Shown: positions 24,249 to 34,919 of the stretch, in pieces | How the letters are laid out: each line of letters opens with the position of its first letter | Numbering within the stretch: the stretch's first letter is position 1 | The notes under the pieces: model-generated | Seen by the model: only the letters and a program-made list of their open reading frames with translations | What the model was told of the DNA's origin: nothing | Databases searched by the model: none | NCBI GenBank assembly: GCA_026874595.1 | Contig: CM049317.1 | Location: forward strand, 33,571,901-33,635,900 | Length of the DNA stretch: 64,000 bases | Source of the DNA: Sipunculus nudus | Taxonomy: Eukaryota > Annelida > Sipuncula > Golfingiida > Sipunculidae | Direction: 5' to 3' | Made by a program: the position numbers and the translations under genes

Positions 24249-25421
24249 ATGGACCCACAACAATTCGCCCACATTACTGAGGGCCTCATACAATTTGAGC
24301 AAGCCCGAGAAGAAAGGGAAATTGCACGAGTCCGCCGTGGAGAACACCGCCTGCTGTTAGACAGGTTAGTTGAGCGTACCGCTTTATGCTCCGGCGCCAC
24401 GCCCACAGCGTTCAGAACTTGGACTAAAGAGGTCGAGCGCGCATACCACTATACGAACGTTAACTCCGACATATTATCAGTAGCATTGCGCACATGCACC
24501 GGAAGTTTAGCAGACGAGCTAGAACGATTCCTATCTGTACGAGCAGAGGCTCCAGACCCACCCGCAGATAGATTAGGAGTACCCTGGCGTGATGTGAAAC
24601 GACACTTGCAGGAAGCATTCCTACCAGCAGACGAGGCTAATTACCTCCGGGACCGAGTAGAAAAACTCAGACAGAATTCAAATGAGACACTCGCAGGGTT
24701 CAACCGCCGTTTCCGTGAAGCCGCTCTGGCGGCATACCCTAACCATGCTGAAAACGAAGATCAGACGCGCCTGCTACTCAAGGTATACGCGAAGGGCCTC
24801 AGATCAAACTTACTTGCAAAGAGACTGGTTGCGGAGGGCCGGCCGGATACACTGGAGATGGCATTTAGCCTGGTGACATCGTATGACGCGGGGGAGGTGG
24901 CGTACGCCCGGCTAGGCAGGGATGAGGAACCTATGGACGTTTCGGTGGTCAACACACCGGCAGCGGTGGTGAGTAACCAACCTTTGCTTGATCGCCTGAC
25001 GGCACTAGAGCACTCGTTAGCCAAATTACATGTCAGCACCCCCCAACACCCCACAAACCTCCCTCAAGTAGTCGCGCCGATCTCTCATTCACGTGATGTA
25101 TCACATTCCCGTTTCTCCCGACGCCCTAATCAGTCCCCTGCCTGGACCCCGGATGGGCAACCTATTTGTTTTGAATGCCACAAGCCTGGCCACTTAGCAC
25201 GCGACTGTCGTATCCGTCTGGCTCGTACTAGGTCCGGTACACAACCCAGGAACCCTCCGCCTCGTGCTCGTAACCATTGGCAACCCCCCTCGCCCCGTGC
25301 TAGTCAAAGAAACATTACTACACCGGCAGAGGCCGCTCCACCTGCTGCTACTTACCCATCTGATCAATTTATCCAGTCTAATCTATCCCCAACCAACCCC
25401 TTCTCTGATTTAAACGAATAA
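24249..25421 (+). CDS. gag: Gypsy Gag polyprotein
   Basis: 390 residues starting 47 nt after the 5' LTR. The N-terminal half is helical and charged (capsid-like; FRTWTKEVERAY, ETLAGFNRRFREAALAAYPN). One CCHC zinc knuckle, CFECHKPGHLARDC, spans residues 307-320, followed by an Arg/Pro-rich tail. Gag assembles the particle and binds RNA. The ORF ends S-D-L-N-E-stop, and the slippery heptamer TTTAAAC covers the L-N codons. Confidence 0.93.
   Translation: MDPQQFAHITEGLIQFEQAREEREIARVRRGEHRLLLDRLVERTALCSGATPTAFRTWTKEVERAYHYTNVNSDILSVALRTCTGSLADELERFLSVRAEAPDPPADRLGVPWRDVKRHLQEAFLPADEANYLRDRVEKLRQNSNETLAGFNRRFREAALAAYPNHAENEDQTRLLLKVYAKGLRSNLLAKRLVAEGRPDTLEMAFSLVTSYDAGEVAYARLGRDEEPMDVSVVNTPAAVVSNQPLLDRLTALEHSLAKLHVSTPQHPTNLPQVVAPISHSRDVSHSRFSRRPNQSPAWTPDGQPICFECHKPGHLARDCRIRLARTRSGTQPRNPPPRARNHWQPPSPRASQRNITTPAEAAPPAATYPSDQFIQSNLSPTNPFSDLNE
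25409..25415 (+). promoter_or_regulatory. -1 ribosomal frameshift site UUUAAAC
   Basis: T TTA AAC lies in the X XXY YYZ register of the gag frame, one codon before the gag stop (TAA 25419-25421). The pol frame is open from 25409 and is exactly -1 relative to gag. A -1 slip would yield a Gag-Pol fusion reading R-I-T-A-A-N-A-F onward. Downstream pairing was not computed. Confidence 0.75.
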
Positions 25422-28400
25422 CTGCCGCCAACGCGTTTCCGGCGCGCCCCCATATTAATCTCACATTTGATAACATCCAGGTACTAACCCTCGTGGATAC
25501 GGGTGCGTCTCGGACGCTTTTGCGGCACGATCGATTTCAGGATATCGTTAATAGCACCCACCGGCCGCCCATCCTAGAAAAAACATGTACTCAACTACAG
25601 TCTGTCACCGGGAATAGGTTACACGTACTCGGCGTCACACAATTGCGGGTAGAAAATGCAGGCGTTATTCAGGTATACGTGGTTAAAGATATGAGCCATG
25701 AATGCGTCCTCGGGATCGACTCTCTCCAGCGTGGAGATGCATTAATAGCAATGGCATCAGGGCTCATGCAATGGTTCGGCAGGTCATGGCCCTTACTAAA
25801 CCCACAACTATTTGGCGTTTCCAGCCTAGCCGATACTATTATACCATCTCAACTCCCATCTATAAATGAGGTTCTTGTAGAATTTCATGACGTTTTCGCG
25901 GACCCAAACGGCCCCTTAGGCTTATGTAACCTAGAGCCAATTCGAATAAAAACGATTGACGGCCCTTTAGCTCAGCGCCCATACCGAACACCGCTCACAA
26001 AACGACATGCCATCTCCCGCGAAATAGACTCGATGCTTAGGCAGGGTATCATCCGTCCATCTCAGTCGCCATGGGCCTCGCCTGTCACGCTTGTTCCAAA
26101 ATCAGATGGCACTACGCGATTTTGTGTCGACTATCATCGCCTTAATGCCGTCACAAAGAAGGACAAATATCCTTTACCAAACATTCAGGATATATTCGAC
26201 CAGATCGGTTACAGTAAGGTCTTTTCCACCCTAGACTTAAAAAGTGGTTATCACCAGGTTCCTGTCCATCCGTCTGATATAGAAAAGACCGCATTTGTAT
26301 GTCATAGAGGCCTCTTCGAATTTGTCAGATGCCCGTTCGGTTTGGCTACAGCCCCGAGCCATTTTCAGAGGGCAATGGAATTCCTATTCCAAGGCCTATT
26401 AGGAGAGTGTGTCCTCGTTTACATAGACGACATCGTTATTTTCAGTGAAAATGAAGCGGATCACGCGAAACACCTAAAGCTTGTATTCGAACGCCTCAGA
26501 CATGCAAAATTGACTCTCAAGTCCTCGAAATGCCACTTTGGTCTCCCTGAAATAAAATTGCTCGGCTACTGCGTCAGTAAGGACGGAATCTCAGCTGATC
26601 CTGAAAAGACAGCCGCCATTCGCGATATGCCTGTCCCAAAAACGGTTAAACAGGTCCGATCCTTCCTAGGAATGACAGGGTACTACCGGCAATGTATGCC
26701 CCGATATGCAGAAATAGCCGAACCTTTAGTAGCCCTTACGCGAAAACATGTTCGGTTCCGCTGGACACAAGCGTGCGAACTAGCATTTGACGAGTTAAAA
26801 TCTCTCTTGACGTCAAACCACGTAATGAGCCACCCTCGCCCCGAGCTGCCCTACCGTCTGTATACCGACAGTAGCGCTTTTGCTGTAGGCGGAATCCTGT
26901 GCCAGACCCATGAGGATGGCACAGAGCGGGTAGTCCAATACGTTTCTCATCAGTTATCGGCAACGCAACGCAGGTGGCCTACCATCGAAAGGGAGGCGTA
27001 TAGCGTCATCTATTGCATCACCAAACTGCGGCCATATCTGTATGGGGCACAGTTCACTGTATTCACTGACCATAAACCGCTGGCATGCCTGTTTACAAAG
27101 CAAATGGCAAATACTAAAATTCAGCGTTGGGCCATTATTTTGGCAGAATACGGGGCCAGAATCGAGTATAGACGTGGGCGGAATAATATTCGCGCTGATA
27201 TGTTGTCAAGAATTCCTCCAACAGAACCAGTGGACGTGATTGACTCTGATACGGAGTGGGTGGCCCCCCAAGCTTACCCAGATGACCTTTGTCAACAGCA
27301 ATTGCCATTGCTCATGGATAATTTGAATCTAGATCAAATCAAATTAGCACAGCAGGAACAATTTTCTGACCTTTTTGAAAAGGCAAATGATGACGACTCG
27401 GATTATATTACTATCCAGGGCATATTATATAGTACAATCATGCCTCGTTTACATTCGCCTGAATATCCCCGACTAGTGTTACCGTCGGAATATCAAGAAA
27501 GCGTAACCCTTAGGGCCCACAGGGAAGTCGGCCATATGTCTACACAAAAAACACTCGATCGTGTTACAGCGGCCTACGTCTGGCCAGCCATGAGGCGTTC
27601 TATCCGCTCGATCTTACAAAAATGTGCCATTTGCCAAGCCCATAGTCGCCAGCGAGACCACGCCCCTATGGGGGACATGCCACTGCCGACCTCGCCTATG
27701 CAGGTCGTGGGATTAGACCTCATCGGCCCATTTCCTACCTCCACTCGGGGTAATGCCTATATGCTAACTGCTATATGTCATTGTACGGGATGGGCGGAGG
27801 CGTACCCAATTCCCAACAAAACAAATGCGGTTGTATGGGACACATTTGCTAACCAATTTATCCCCCGACACTCTGTCCCCGAGGTGGTGATAACTGATAA
27901 CGGTTGTGAGTTTACTGCACTTGACTGGGAACAGTATTTACAAAATTTAGGGATAGAACACCGCCGTACAACACCGGCCAGACCCCAGAGTAATGGCAAA
28001 GTTGAACGCTTTCACCGTACATTTAAGGAAACGCTCGCAAAGGCCGTGAACAACCAGCCAGACACCTGGGAGGATCACGTTGGAGACGTCCTATTAGCGC
28101 ATCGTATAAGCGTGAGTTCGGTCACTGGCTATTCCCCTTTCTTTTTACTCTATGGAAGACAGCCTAGAGCCCCATCAAATGCGCTCACGGAAGCACGCTT
28201 ACGCACCTCCGATTCGCGTAAATTCAACCGTACCCGCCTCGAAAAACGGGCCCAGGCGGCGAACCTTAAAGTAGGGGACCACGTAGTTATAAAGGTCGCT
28301 GAACCCCTTACATTTACGTCACGCTGGGATCCCCAGTGGCTGATCACACGAGTATCTGGTTCCACGTGCTACCTGCGTTGTCAAGCAACGGGCCAAACAA

Positions 28401-28864
28401 AAAAACTCCACAGAGAGCAAGTCAGACTCGTTGATCCCAATATAGCTTGGGACGAAATAGCCCCTAGACCACGCCGTAAACGTACACCACGGGCCAGATA
28501 TATGACACAACAAAGATCCTTACGAAACGACCGCCGCGAATCCCATATTCTTGGACCTGAATCTTTTAGTAACGAGCCTCCTGCCACTCAGGAATTCTCC
28601 CATAGCGCGTCCACCCACGTGACAGGTGGCTACTCTCCCCCCACACTCACTGGCCAATCACAAGCCAACCATACTTCTATAAACCAATCAAATTCAAGTG
28701 CACATTGTGATACAGCACATACCCCGCCTTGCTCTGATAACGGGCCACATACGCTGCCCCCAGTCCTTCAAGGTAGAGACCCTAGACTCAGACCGAAACA
28801 AAGAATCCGTTATGATGTCCTGGCCGGGCTTGTTGATAGTGATGACGAGTGCTCTGGCGTTTAG
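25415..28864 (+). CDS. pol: Gypsy Pol polyprotein (protease, RT, RNase H, integrase)
   Basis: Open from the frameshift site; the listed residues count from the GTG at 25493. Protease motif VDTGAS is at the start. Reverse transcriptase contains LPNIQDIFDQIG, FSTLDLKSGYHQ, and the active-site YIDD at 310-313. RNase H has YTDSSAF at 457 and TDHKPL. Integrase has an HHCC finger (H676 to the Cys pair near 711-714) and the triad D742, D802, E838, with 35 residues between the last two. A C-terminal tail of about 200 residues is basic and Pro/Thr-rich, and no chromodomain was recognised. The C-terminus overlaps the env-like ORF. Confidence 0.95.
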   Translation, partial: RITAANAFPARPHINLTFDNIQVLTLVDTGASRTLLRHDRFQDIVNSTHRPPILEKTCTQLQSVTGNRLHVLGVTQLRVENAGVIQVYVVKDMSHECVLGIDSLQRGDALIAMASGLMQWFGRSWPLLNPQLFGVSSLADTIIPSQLPSINEVLVEFHDVFADPNGPLGLCNLEPIRIKTIDGPLAQRPYRTPLTKRHAISREIDSMLRQGIIRPSQSPWASPVTLVPKSDGTTRFCVDYHRLNAVTKKDKYPLPNIQDIFDQIGYSKVFSTLDLKSGYHQVPVHPSDIEKTAFVCHRGLFEFVRCPFGLATAPSHFQRAMEFLFQGLLGECVLVYIDDIVIFSENEADHAKHLKLVFERLRHAKLTLKSSKCHFGLPEIKLLGYCVSKDGISADPEKTAAIRDMPVPKTVKQVRSFLGMTGYYRQCMPRYAEIAEPLVALTRKHVRFRWTQACELAFDELKSLLTSNHVMSHPRPELPYRLYTDSSAFAVGGILCQTHEDGTERVVQYVSHQLSATQRRWPTIEREAYSVIYCITKLRPYLYGAQFTVFTDHKPLACLFTKQMANTKIQRWAIILAEYGARIEYRRGRNNIRADMLSRIPPTEPVDVIDSDTEWVAPQAYPDDLCQQQLPLLMDNLNLDQIKLAQQEQFSDLFEKANDDDSDYITIQGILYSTIMPRLHSPEYPRLVLPSEYQESVTLRAHREVGHMSTQKTLDRVTAAYVWPAMRRSIRSILQKCAICQAHSRQRDHAPMGDMPLPTSPMQVVGLDLIGPFPTSTRGNAYMLTAICHCTGWAEAYPIPNKTNAVVWDTFANQFIPRHSVPEVVITDNGCEFTALDWEQYLQNLGIEHRRTTPARPQSNGKVERFHRTFKETLAKAVNNQPDTWEDHVGDVLLAHRISVSSVTGYSPFFLLYGRQPRAPSNALTEARLRTSDSRKFNRTRLEKRAQAANLKVGDHVVIKVAEPLTFTSRWDPQWLITRVSGSTCYLRCQATGQTKKLHREQVRLVDPNIAWDEIAPRPRRKRTPRARYMTQQRSLRNDRRESHILGPESFSNEPPATQEFSHSASTHVTGGYSPPTLTGQSQANHTSINQSNSSAHCDTAHTPPCSDNGPHTLPPVLQGRDPRLRPKQRIRYDVLAGLVDSDDECSGV

Positions 28865-29093
28865 TCATGGTCGGGCTTGGGTTTGGCGGCAAACCCCGCC
28901 AGCCGGTGTACAGATTACCGAGATACCACAGGGCACCACCCTAACGCAGCCAGAAACAATATACTTATGGAAGTCAACATGGACTTTGTTAGTAGTACCC
29001 CATCCCCTAAGGCCCAGGTGTCTTACTTCTGACACCCGAATGAATAAGGATTGGGACTCTTTGTTTATCTGCTTTTGTTTAACGCTTGTTTAA
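28812..29093 (+). CDS. Short env-like third ORF, probably truncated
   Basis: 93 residues starting at ATG-ATG inside the end of pol (overlap 53 nt, different frame). It starts MMSWPGLLIVMTSALAFSHG, a convincing secretion signal. The mature part (residues ITEIPQGTTLTQPETIYLW and STWTLLVV) resembles the opening of envelope-type glycoproteins of errantivirus-like gypsy elements. It then stops, leaving only 249 bp to the 3' LTR, too short for a complete envelope. It could be an env remnant or a small accessory membrane protein; the family match is weak. Confidence 0.45.
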   Translation: MMSWPGLLIVMTSALAFSHGRAWVWRQTPPAGVQITEIPQGTTLTQPETIYLWKSTWTLLVVPHPLRPRCLTSDTRMNKDWDSLFICFCLTLV

Positions 29094-29342
29094 TTGCTTG
29101 TGTCTGTATCTTTATATATATATATATGTGTGTGAGCTTTCCTGGTGAACAGTCGGCATTGGCCATATTGATTATAGCTCATTAATAGTACACCAAATCT
29201 TACTCGTATACCTTTTTTATGTTATTAACCTGCTAACAAAGGTACATAAGGTAGAAAAATAAAAACAAAAAGGAAATCGTTGCCGCTTTCCTTTTTTTTT
29301 TTTTTTCCTAAGGTTTTTATTTTTCGTCGGGTGGGGTACGAG

Positions 29343-29431
29343 TGTAAGATTTGAGATGAATTGTATATACTTGCATTTATTGTCTTCATTGTATGTACGT
29401 GTTGTGTATGTATGTGTATATATATATATAA

Positions 29432-29466
<35 letters not shown>

Positions 29467-29885
29467 AAAGGGAACAAACCTTACATAGCTACGCTCTCTC
29501 CCATTTCTGTATGCATTTATTTCGCTTATGTATTTAGGTATATTTTCATAATTCCTTGATCATAACTATTATTAGGATCCTTGAATATAATTTACTACAT
29601 TGTTATACAAGACCAATCGGTGTGAGAGTTGACAGGCTTTTGTTATTACTTACACTTAAGTTTTACTCGGGAGAATATACTCCGCATTGCTTGTGTGCAT
29701 TAAATCCCTATCCAACTGTCGGTACAGCTATTATAGGAATCAATGTGTGTGTTTCCACTATTCATATGTCATAATTAGAATAAATACAAGTAAATATTCA
29801 AGTTATTGATAAAGGGAAGACCTCTGCTTCTATCTTTACTGTTCTTTATTGGGAGGGGGATTATTATTATTATTATTTTCATTAT

Positions 29886-29927
<42 letters not shown>

Positions 29928-30620
29928 TCTTTGGTCTATAAGCTCTTTATGTCCCGTTAAAACAGGTAGCCACAAAAGCTAATATCGAATGACTCATTGT
30001 GGGGCAAATTATTTCAAACTTGTAAAACATCAGCTTTGTTCAAAATTGTATATTTGATCAAACGGGCAACTCCTGCAGTACCGCTTAACATTTCACACAT
30101 TACAAGACTTGTTTACACGATGGCCGGTACTAATTGCATAATCTGCCAGCTGTGGTCAATCGGGCCCTTATTTGTTAGACCCGAGATCCGACCGTTAACC
30201 TCGTAACTGCTAGCGCTAATTAGTTGCACGTGATTCTCGATCGGTCGCAACCGGGGGCCTGGAGATAATTAAGTAGAATCCCACCTGTGTTGTTATCAAC
30301 AAGCGCCCCGGTCACGCACATATCACACAGGAGTATGTCCCCAGACTATAGCGTGGTCGCAACATTCTGGCCTTCTTTCTATTGGTCGATGACCTCACGG
30401 GCCCCTCCCCAATAGTGGGTCCCGGGGGGTCGTCGGCCAATGGAGAGAGGGGATCTGGTGGGGCGACGAGGCCGAAGGGGGGAGAGCACGGAGACGGGGG
30501 TCAGTTAGGACTTAGGAGCTCGTAGAGCCACACTGTGTATGTTGATACCTAATGGATACGGAATAAAATTCATATAAAGAAATACAGACTTTTTCTTCTG
30601 TGGACTACACTAAGTTTACA
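29343..30620 (+). repeat. 3' LTR of the gypsy element
   Basis: Nearly identical to 22916-24201. Visible differences are a shorter (TA)n tract, one shift in the (ATT)n tract, and a substitution in 'attagaataaatac' (versus 'attagaagaaatac'). It is preceded by a G-rich, purine-rich run (gggtggggtacgag) suitable as polypurine tract. Confidence 0.92.
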
Positions 30621-30782
30621 ACTTGTTATGCATGTTGTTTCTATCAAAATTCCATAGTAAAATCTATAACAGGTCTTTATCAGTGTTTTCCTGTGTTCCA
30701 CATTTAATGTGAACTGACTCTCACGAATCTTCTTGAAATTGTAACCCAATGACATGATAGAGAGGCTCTTATTCTAAGTCCT

Positions 30783-31439
30783 TTGAAAGAGACTGTCAAC
30801 TATGTCAGAGCGAAGAGCTCCAGAAATCCTATATCCAACAATATAAGCTCTGGCAACTGCTACCGGTGTAACAGGCCTGGCCACATGGCAAGAGACTGCA
30901 GAGTATCCCGATCACATACGTGTCAGATATGCGGCACAATGGGACATTTCGAAGTCTGCTGTCACAGCAGGCAGCACAGCAGTGAGCAGAAACAAGGTCG
31001 TGCTGAAACATGGGGTGATTACCCCAGAGGAGGTAACAGGGGCAGCTACTCCAGCCAGCATGGGGGCCGCTATTCAAGCCAGCGTGGATCAAATCACAAG
31101 GGTTATCAAGGCAGGGGTCCTAATAACAACAGACGGCCTGTGCACAGTGTTGACGTAGAAGAAGATACAGAAGAAACTGAAAACAATGGGGACTCTGTGT
31201 ATGAAATGGAAAACATGTATAATATTAGGGGGAATGTAGCTGCTTTCTATGTGCCTGTTGAAATTGAAGGTAGGAGCTTTCAAATGGAATTAGATACAGG
31301 GGCAGCCCTTTCAGTACTAAATTTACATGATTACAACAAGTATCTGGCACATGTACCAATGGAAGAAACCGGCGTTAAACGTAGAACATACACACAGGAG
31401 GTCATTGAACCAATAAGAAAACTGAGGGGCCTATCTTAG
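30783..31439 (+). pseudogene. Relic gag C-terminus and protease
   Basis: 218 open codons. Two CCHC knuckles: CYRCNRPGHMARDC (26-39) and CQICGTMGHFEVCC (47-60). A Gly/Arg/Ser-rich RNA-binding stretch follows, then an acidic linker and LDTGAALSVL, an aspartic protease active site. It stops at 31439 where reverse transcriptase should begin, so the frame is cut by deletion. Its composition differs from the neighbouring young element, which has only one knuckle. Confidence 0.75.
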
Positions 31440-32768
31440 CTATAATGAGCTAAAATCTGAAACTTCCAGGGATAGTATTTTAATAAAGGTTTCTGAAGCA
31501 GTGCAGAGGGGTTTGCACCCGGAAATGGGTAATGAGCCTGAGCTCAAAGCGTATTTTACACGGCAGAATGAATTGTCACCTTCAAATGGGTGTAGCCTAT
31601 GGGGTTTACGTGTAATAATACCATGAAATTGAGGCCCCAGGCCCTTGAATTGCTTCGTGAAGGGCATCTTGGAATTGTTAAAATGAAAAGTGTGGCAAGA
31701 AGCTACATGTGGTTGCCAGGAATAGATCAGGAAATTGAAAATCTTGCTAAAGCATGTATTGGATGTCAGGCTGCTAGAAACCAACCAGCAATAGCTCCAG
31801 TACACTGCTGGATTTACCCAATGCGTCCATGGCAGCGTATTCATGTGGACTTCGCTGGGCCCTCTATGGACAAAATGTCTATGGTTGTAGTTGATGCCCA
31901 AACCAAGTGGCCCGAGGTTACGGTAATGAAATCTACATCAGGGAGACGTACAGTTGAAGAACTACGAAATATTTTCGCAAGCTTTGGGTTACCACAACAA
32001 ATTGTTAGCGACAATGGTCCGCAATTTCTTGATAGTGATTTTCCGTAGTTTGTGTCAATGAATGGCATACAGCATATTACTGGTGCACCCTACCACCCAG
32101 CAACAAATGGTTTGGCTGAGCGTTTTATCCAGACATTTAAGAATGCCCTACGTGCACATAGTAATCAGTACACTCTTAATCAAAAGATCAATAACTTTCT
32201 CCTAGCTTACAGAAATGCACCTCATGCTGTAACAGGCCAAAGTCCTGCAGAGCTTATGCTTGGCCGTATAACCAGACTCCGTCTCGATCTACTGAAACCA
32301 GATCTGCGTGATTTTGTGTTTAGGCGGGAGACATATGTCCCCCACCGACAGCACAGAGATATCCCTACCTTCACAGAGGGGGAAAGAGTTATGGTTAGGG
32401 ATTACCGTCAGGGAACGTCAAAGTGGGTGGCAGGTGTGAGAATTAGTAGAGAGGGGCCCATGTCATATGTTGTCCAGATTGGTCCTGATTTGTTTTGGCG
32501 GCGACATATAGCTCAAATCATTAGTGGTAATCAGGAGGGCACTCCTGAAAACAGTAAACAAAGTCAAGAACAATCTGTGTTTAAACCAGTTACACTCAGT
32601 GTAACTGATACCCAAATAACATCTGCAGAACAACCAAATGTAACAGTTGCTGCACAGTCACCTCTTGTGTCCCAAAACCAGAGCGAGACCAAACAGGCTG
32701 TTACTGATACAAACCCCAGGCGTTATCCCTTGCGTGAACGAAAGCCTCCTGCACGTCTTGATATGTAA
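31440..32768 (+). pseudogene. Relic RNase H end and integrase, with frameshift and stop
   Basis: Begins SYNELKSETSRDSILIKVSE..., with ELKAYFTRQNELSPSNG and LWGLRVIIP. After a frameshift near 31617 the integrase frame continues: GHLGIVKMKSVARSYMWLPG, C..C finger, HVDFAGP (first Asp), VSDNGPQF (second Asp). An in-frame TAG at 32046-32048 interrupts it. The rest, HPATNGLAERFIQTFKNAL (with the third catalytic acid, Glu) and a GPY/F-like C-terminal part, is open to 32768. Not functional as it stands. Confidence 0.8.
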
Positions 32769-33015
32769 TCTTAGTAATCAGTATTTTGCTGGTCTGAAGT
32801 AATTGTTTGGAAAGTCTACAGGTTCAAGATTAAACTTCTCACATTTCCCCACGTGGGGAGGAGTTTTCAGATATGTGATCCAAGTGCAGCCATCTACTGG
32901 CGCTTTCTATAACTAACCTACATGTAATAATGGTTTCACCACCAGGTGGCTTTTATATGTGTCAGTGTGCTGTGTGCACATTGTATAATGTTCTATGGAG
33001 CAGAATAAAAATGGA

Positions 33016-34340
33016 CTATGTCTCCCCAATGGACTATGTTTTGTGTTCTCTCATTATAACTTATGACCTGTGCCTAAGTATACAAAAGATACCTACCAAC
33101 AGCATAACATGTTCACTCAATATCTTTATCCGTCGGCAGACTTGCCATGAGCTTTTTATGAGCCACCCTGAATGTTCGTTTAACGTTTTAACATTCTGTG
33201 AGCTTATGAAGGTAAACGAGGATTCCACGAGTTTTAATTTCTTTATGAGCTGTGCGCAAATTAATATCCCGGATTGTTGCTTCAGCTTTTTGCTCATTGA
33301 AGATGTGGCGCCCCCCTAAAAAAAATACCCCATGTAAGACAGTATACCAACCTGTTTCGCAATCGGCCTTATCTGACGAATTTAAATGCCAACAGCCGGT
33401 TATTCTCGGCTAGAGGTGACATGCTTAATATTTGATACACCGTTTAAGGTAGGGGCATAGAGTATTTAGGTAACAATTTGTTAACACCAAACGTTTAGGC
33501 TGTTTTGACCGACATAATTCGGGTACCCTTCTGACTCAGAAATTGCCTACAAGAACATATCGCAAAATAACAAATGACATAAAAATATAAAAATGTCTTC
33601 GTATTTAGTTGGGCACACTAGTTATAGAAAAAGGACAGTAACATACAAACATGTTCACACAAACTGATCGAGACCTAGCACTTGTAAAAGAATGACCAAG
33701 GTTCGTGTCCCCGCCAGTCTGCAGTCACGTGTGTTGACCATGTGCGTCGAGACTCGGCATGGAAGATCGGTGATTAGTTCTTTGTGGTTCATGTCAAACA
33801 ATTAACATTTATAGATATTATCTAGTTTGAGGTATTTATTGGAGGCTATAAAGAACAAGGCCCACAGGCCTAATGCGAACCTGTGCATTGGGAAATACAC
33901 CAGGTATAATGCTTCAATGCTGGACCATTACTTCTCATGTATATGAACAATGCAAGTACTAAACATTGTGAATTAAACAATTACACAAACATCACTGCTG
34001 AAATTCTGGCTTGGGTGCACACAACACAAATATAATTGTAGCTCGCACCACCAGTCTTGTATACAACAAAGCTATCAGAGATATAAACATATGCCCAATA
34101 CATGACTGATATATCAAACCCCTCTGTAGAAATAAGCAGGCACATACACTGTGCAAAAGTCACTGTAGGTGGCGACACCTGTCTTATGAACGAGAAAGCT
34201 ATCAAAGACACATAGACAGGTCTAAACATCAGGCCAATACATCAAAATTACCTTGAGTCTGATGCATGGGGCTGACAAGGCTTAGGTGAGAAAGGCAGAT
34301 GCCCCGAGTGAACTGTGACATATTTGCTGGCTCAGTCTAA
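33016..34340. other. Intergenic stretch without recognised genes
   Basis: A 129-codon frame (32930-33319) and an 82-codon frame (34229-33981, minus) show no known motif. 'aggtggcgacacctg' at about 34168 is another variant of the palindrome seen in the 60-62 kb repeats. Confidence 0.5.
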
Positions 34341-34640
34341 TGCACTTAGTGAACTCATGACCTGCACCTGGCTAGACTGAGTGAACTATTGACCTGTTGC
34401 ATAATCTGACACAGTTGGCAGTCTGCCAACTGCTATAAATAGATCCAGGCTGAACTTTGGTGCCAATCGGATGCAGTGGGCAGTCTGCTAACACTGTAAA
34501 TAGAATGCAGCTACTGCACTAAGTGAACTCCTGGCCCATATCTGGCTGCACTGAGTGAACTCTTGACCTGCTGCCTAATCTGATACAGTTGGCAGTCTGT
34601 CAAAGCTATTAATAGATCCAGACTGACCTCTAGCCTGTTG
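34341..34640. repeat. Two degenerate tandem copies of a ~173-bp repeat
   Basis: 'tgcact.agtgaactc.tg.cc' recurs at 34341 and 34514, and both copies continue through 'taatctga.acagttggcagtctg' and 'aatagatccag'. It is followed by three short units built on 'cccatgaggt' (34708-34764). Confidence 0.7.
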
Positions 34641-34919
34641 CCAAGTCTAAAATAGTAGCCACACCATTGCATAAGCTCATGCAGGGGCCCTGCCCTGAGG
34701 GGCATGACACCCATGAGGTGACTACATGGTGCCCGTGAGGTGTTCACATGTCGCCCATGAGGTTTAGAATAATTTTTGTGCAATGTTACATAAGTTAATA
34801 ATTTTGCAGAAGAACAGTTGCTGTCCTCAGTTTGAAATAAACATAATAATGGCCATAAGACCAACAGAAGCTTTTCTGATATGATTGAAGAACCATGTCC
34901 TAGGATAACTTGAAAGTTT

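Larger units (their letters stand above)
22916..30620 (+). mobile_element. Full-length Ty3/gypsy LTR retrotransposon
   Basis: 7,705 bp. Two nearly identical LTRs (1,286 and 1,278 bp) begin TGTAAG and end TTTACA. Both outer edges carry ACTT (22912-22915 and 30621-30624), a 4-bp target duplication. Inside are an intact gag, an intact pol in order protease, reverse transcriptase, RNase H, integrase, and a short env-like ORF. LTR differences are mostly microsatellite length plus a few substitutions, so the insertion is young. It is potentially competent: no catalytic residue is missing. It lies between genes A and B, beside an older gypsy relic. Confidence 0.95.
30621..33015 (+). mobile_element. 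Older, internally deleted gypsy-type relic
   Basis: Directly after the young gypsy element: Gag zinc knuckles, protease, end of RNase H and integrase of a different gypsy lineage, with no reverse transcriptase between them. The segment joins 'RKLRGLS' (31436) to an RNase H/integrase linker at about 31440. The 5' part of gag and a 5' LTR are not seen. A purine-rich run (ggggaggag, about 32855) with following 'tgtgatcc', and AATAAA near 33003, may mark the polypurine tract and 3' LTR. Confidence 0.75.

Noticed and set aside
29356-30206. A set of 60-70-codon frames identical to frames at 22864-23787
   Set aside because: They lie inside the two LTRs and are duplicated only because the LTRs are.
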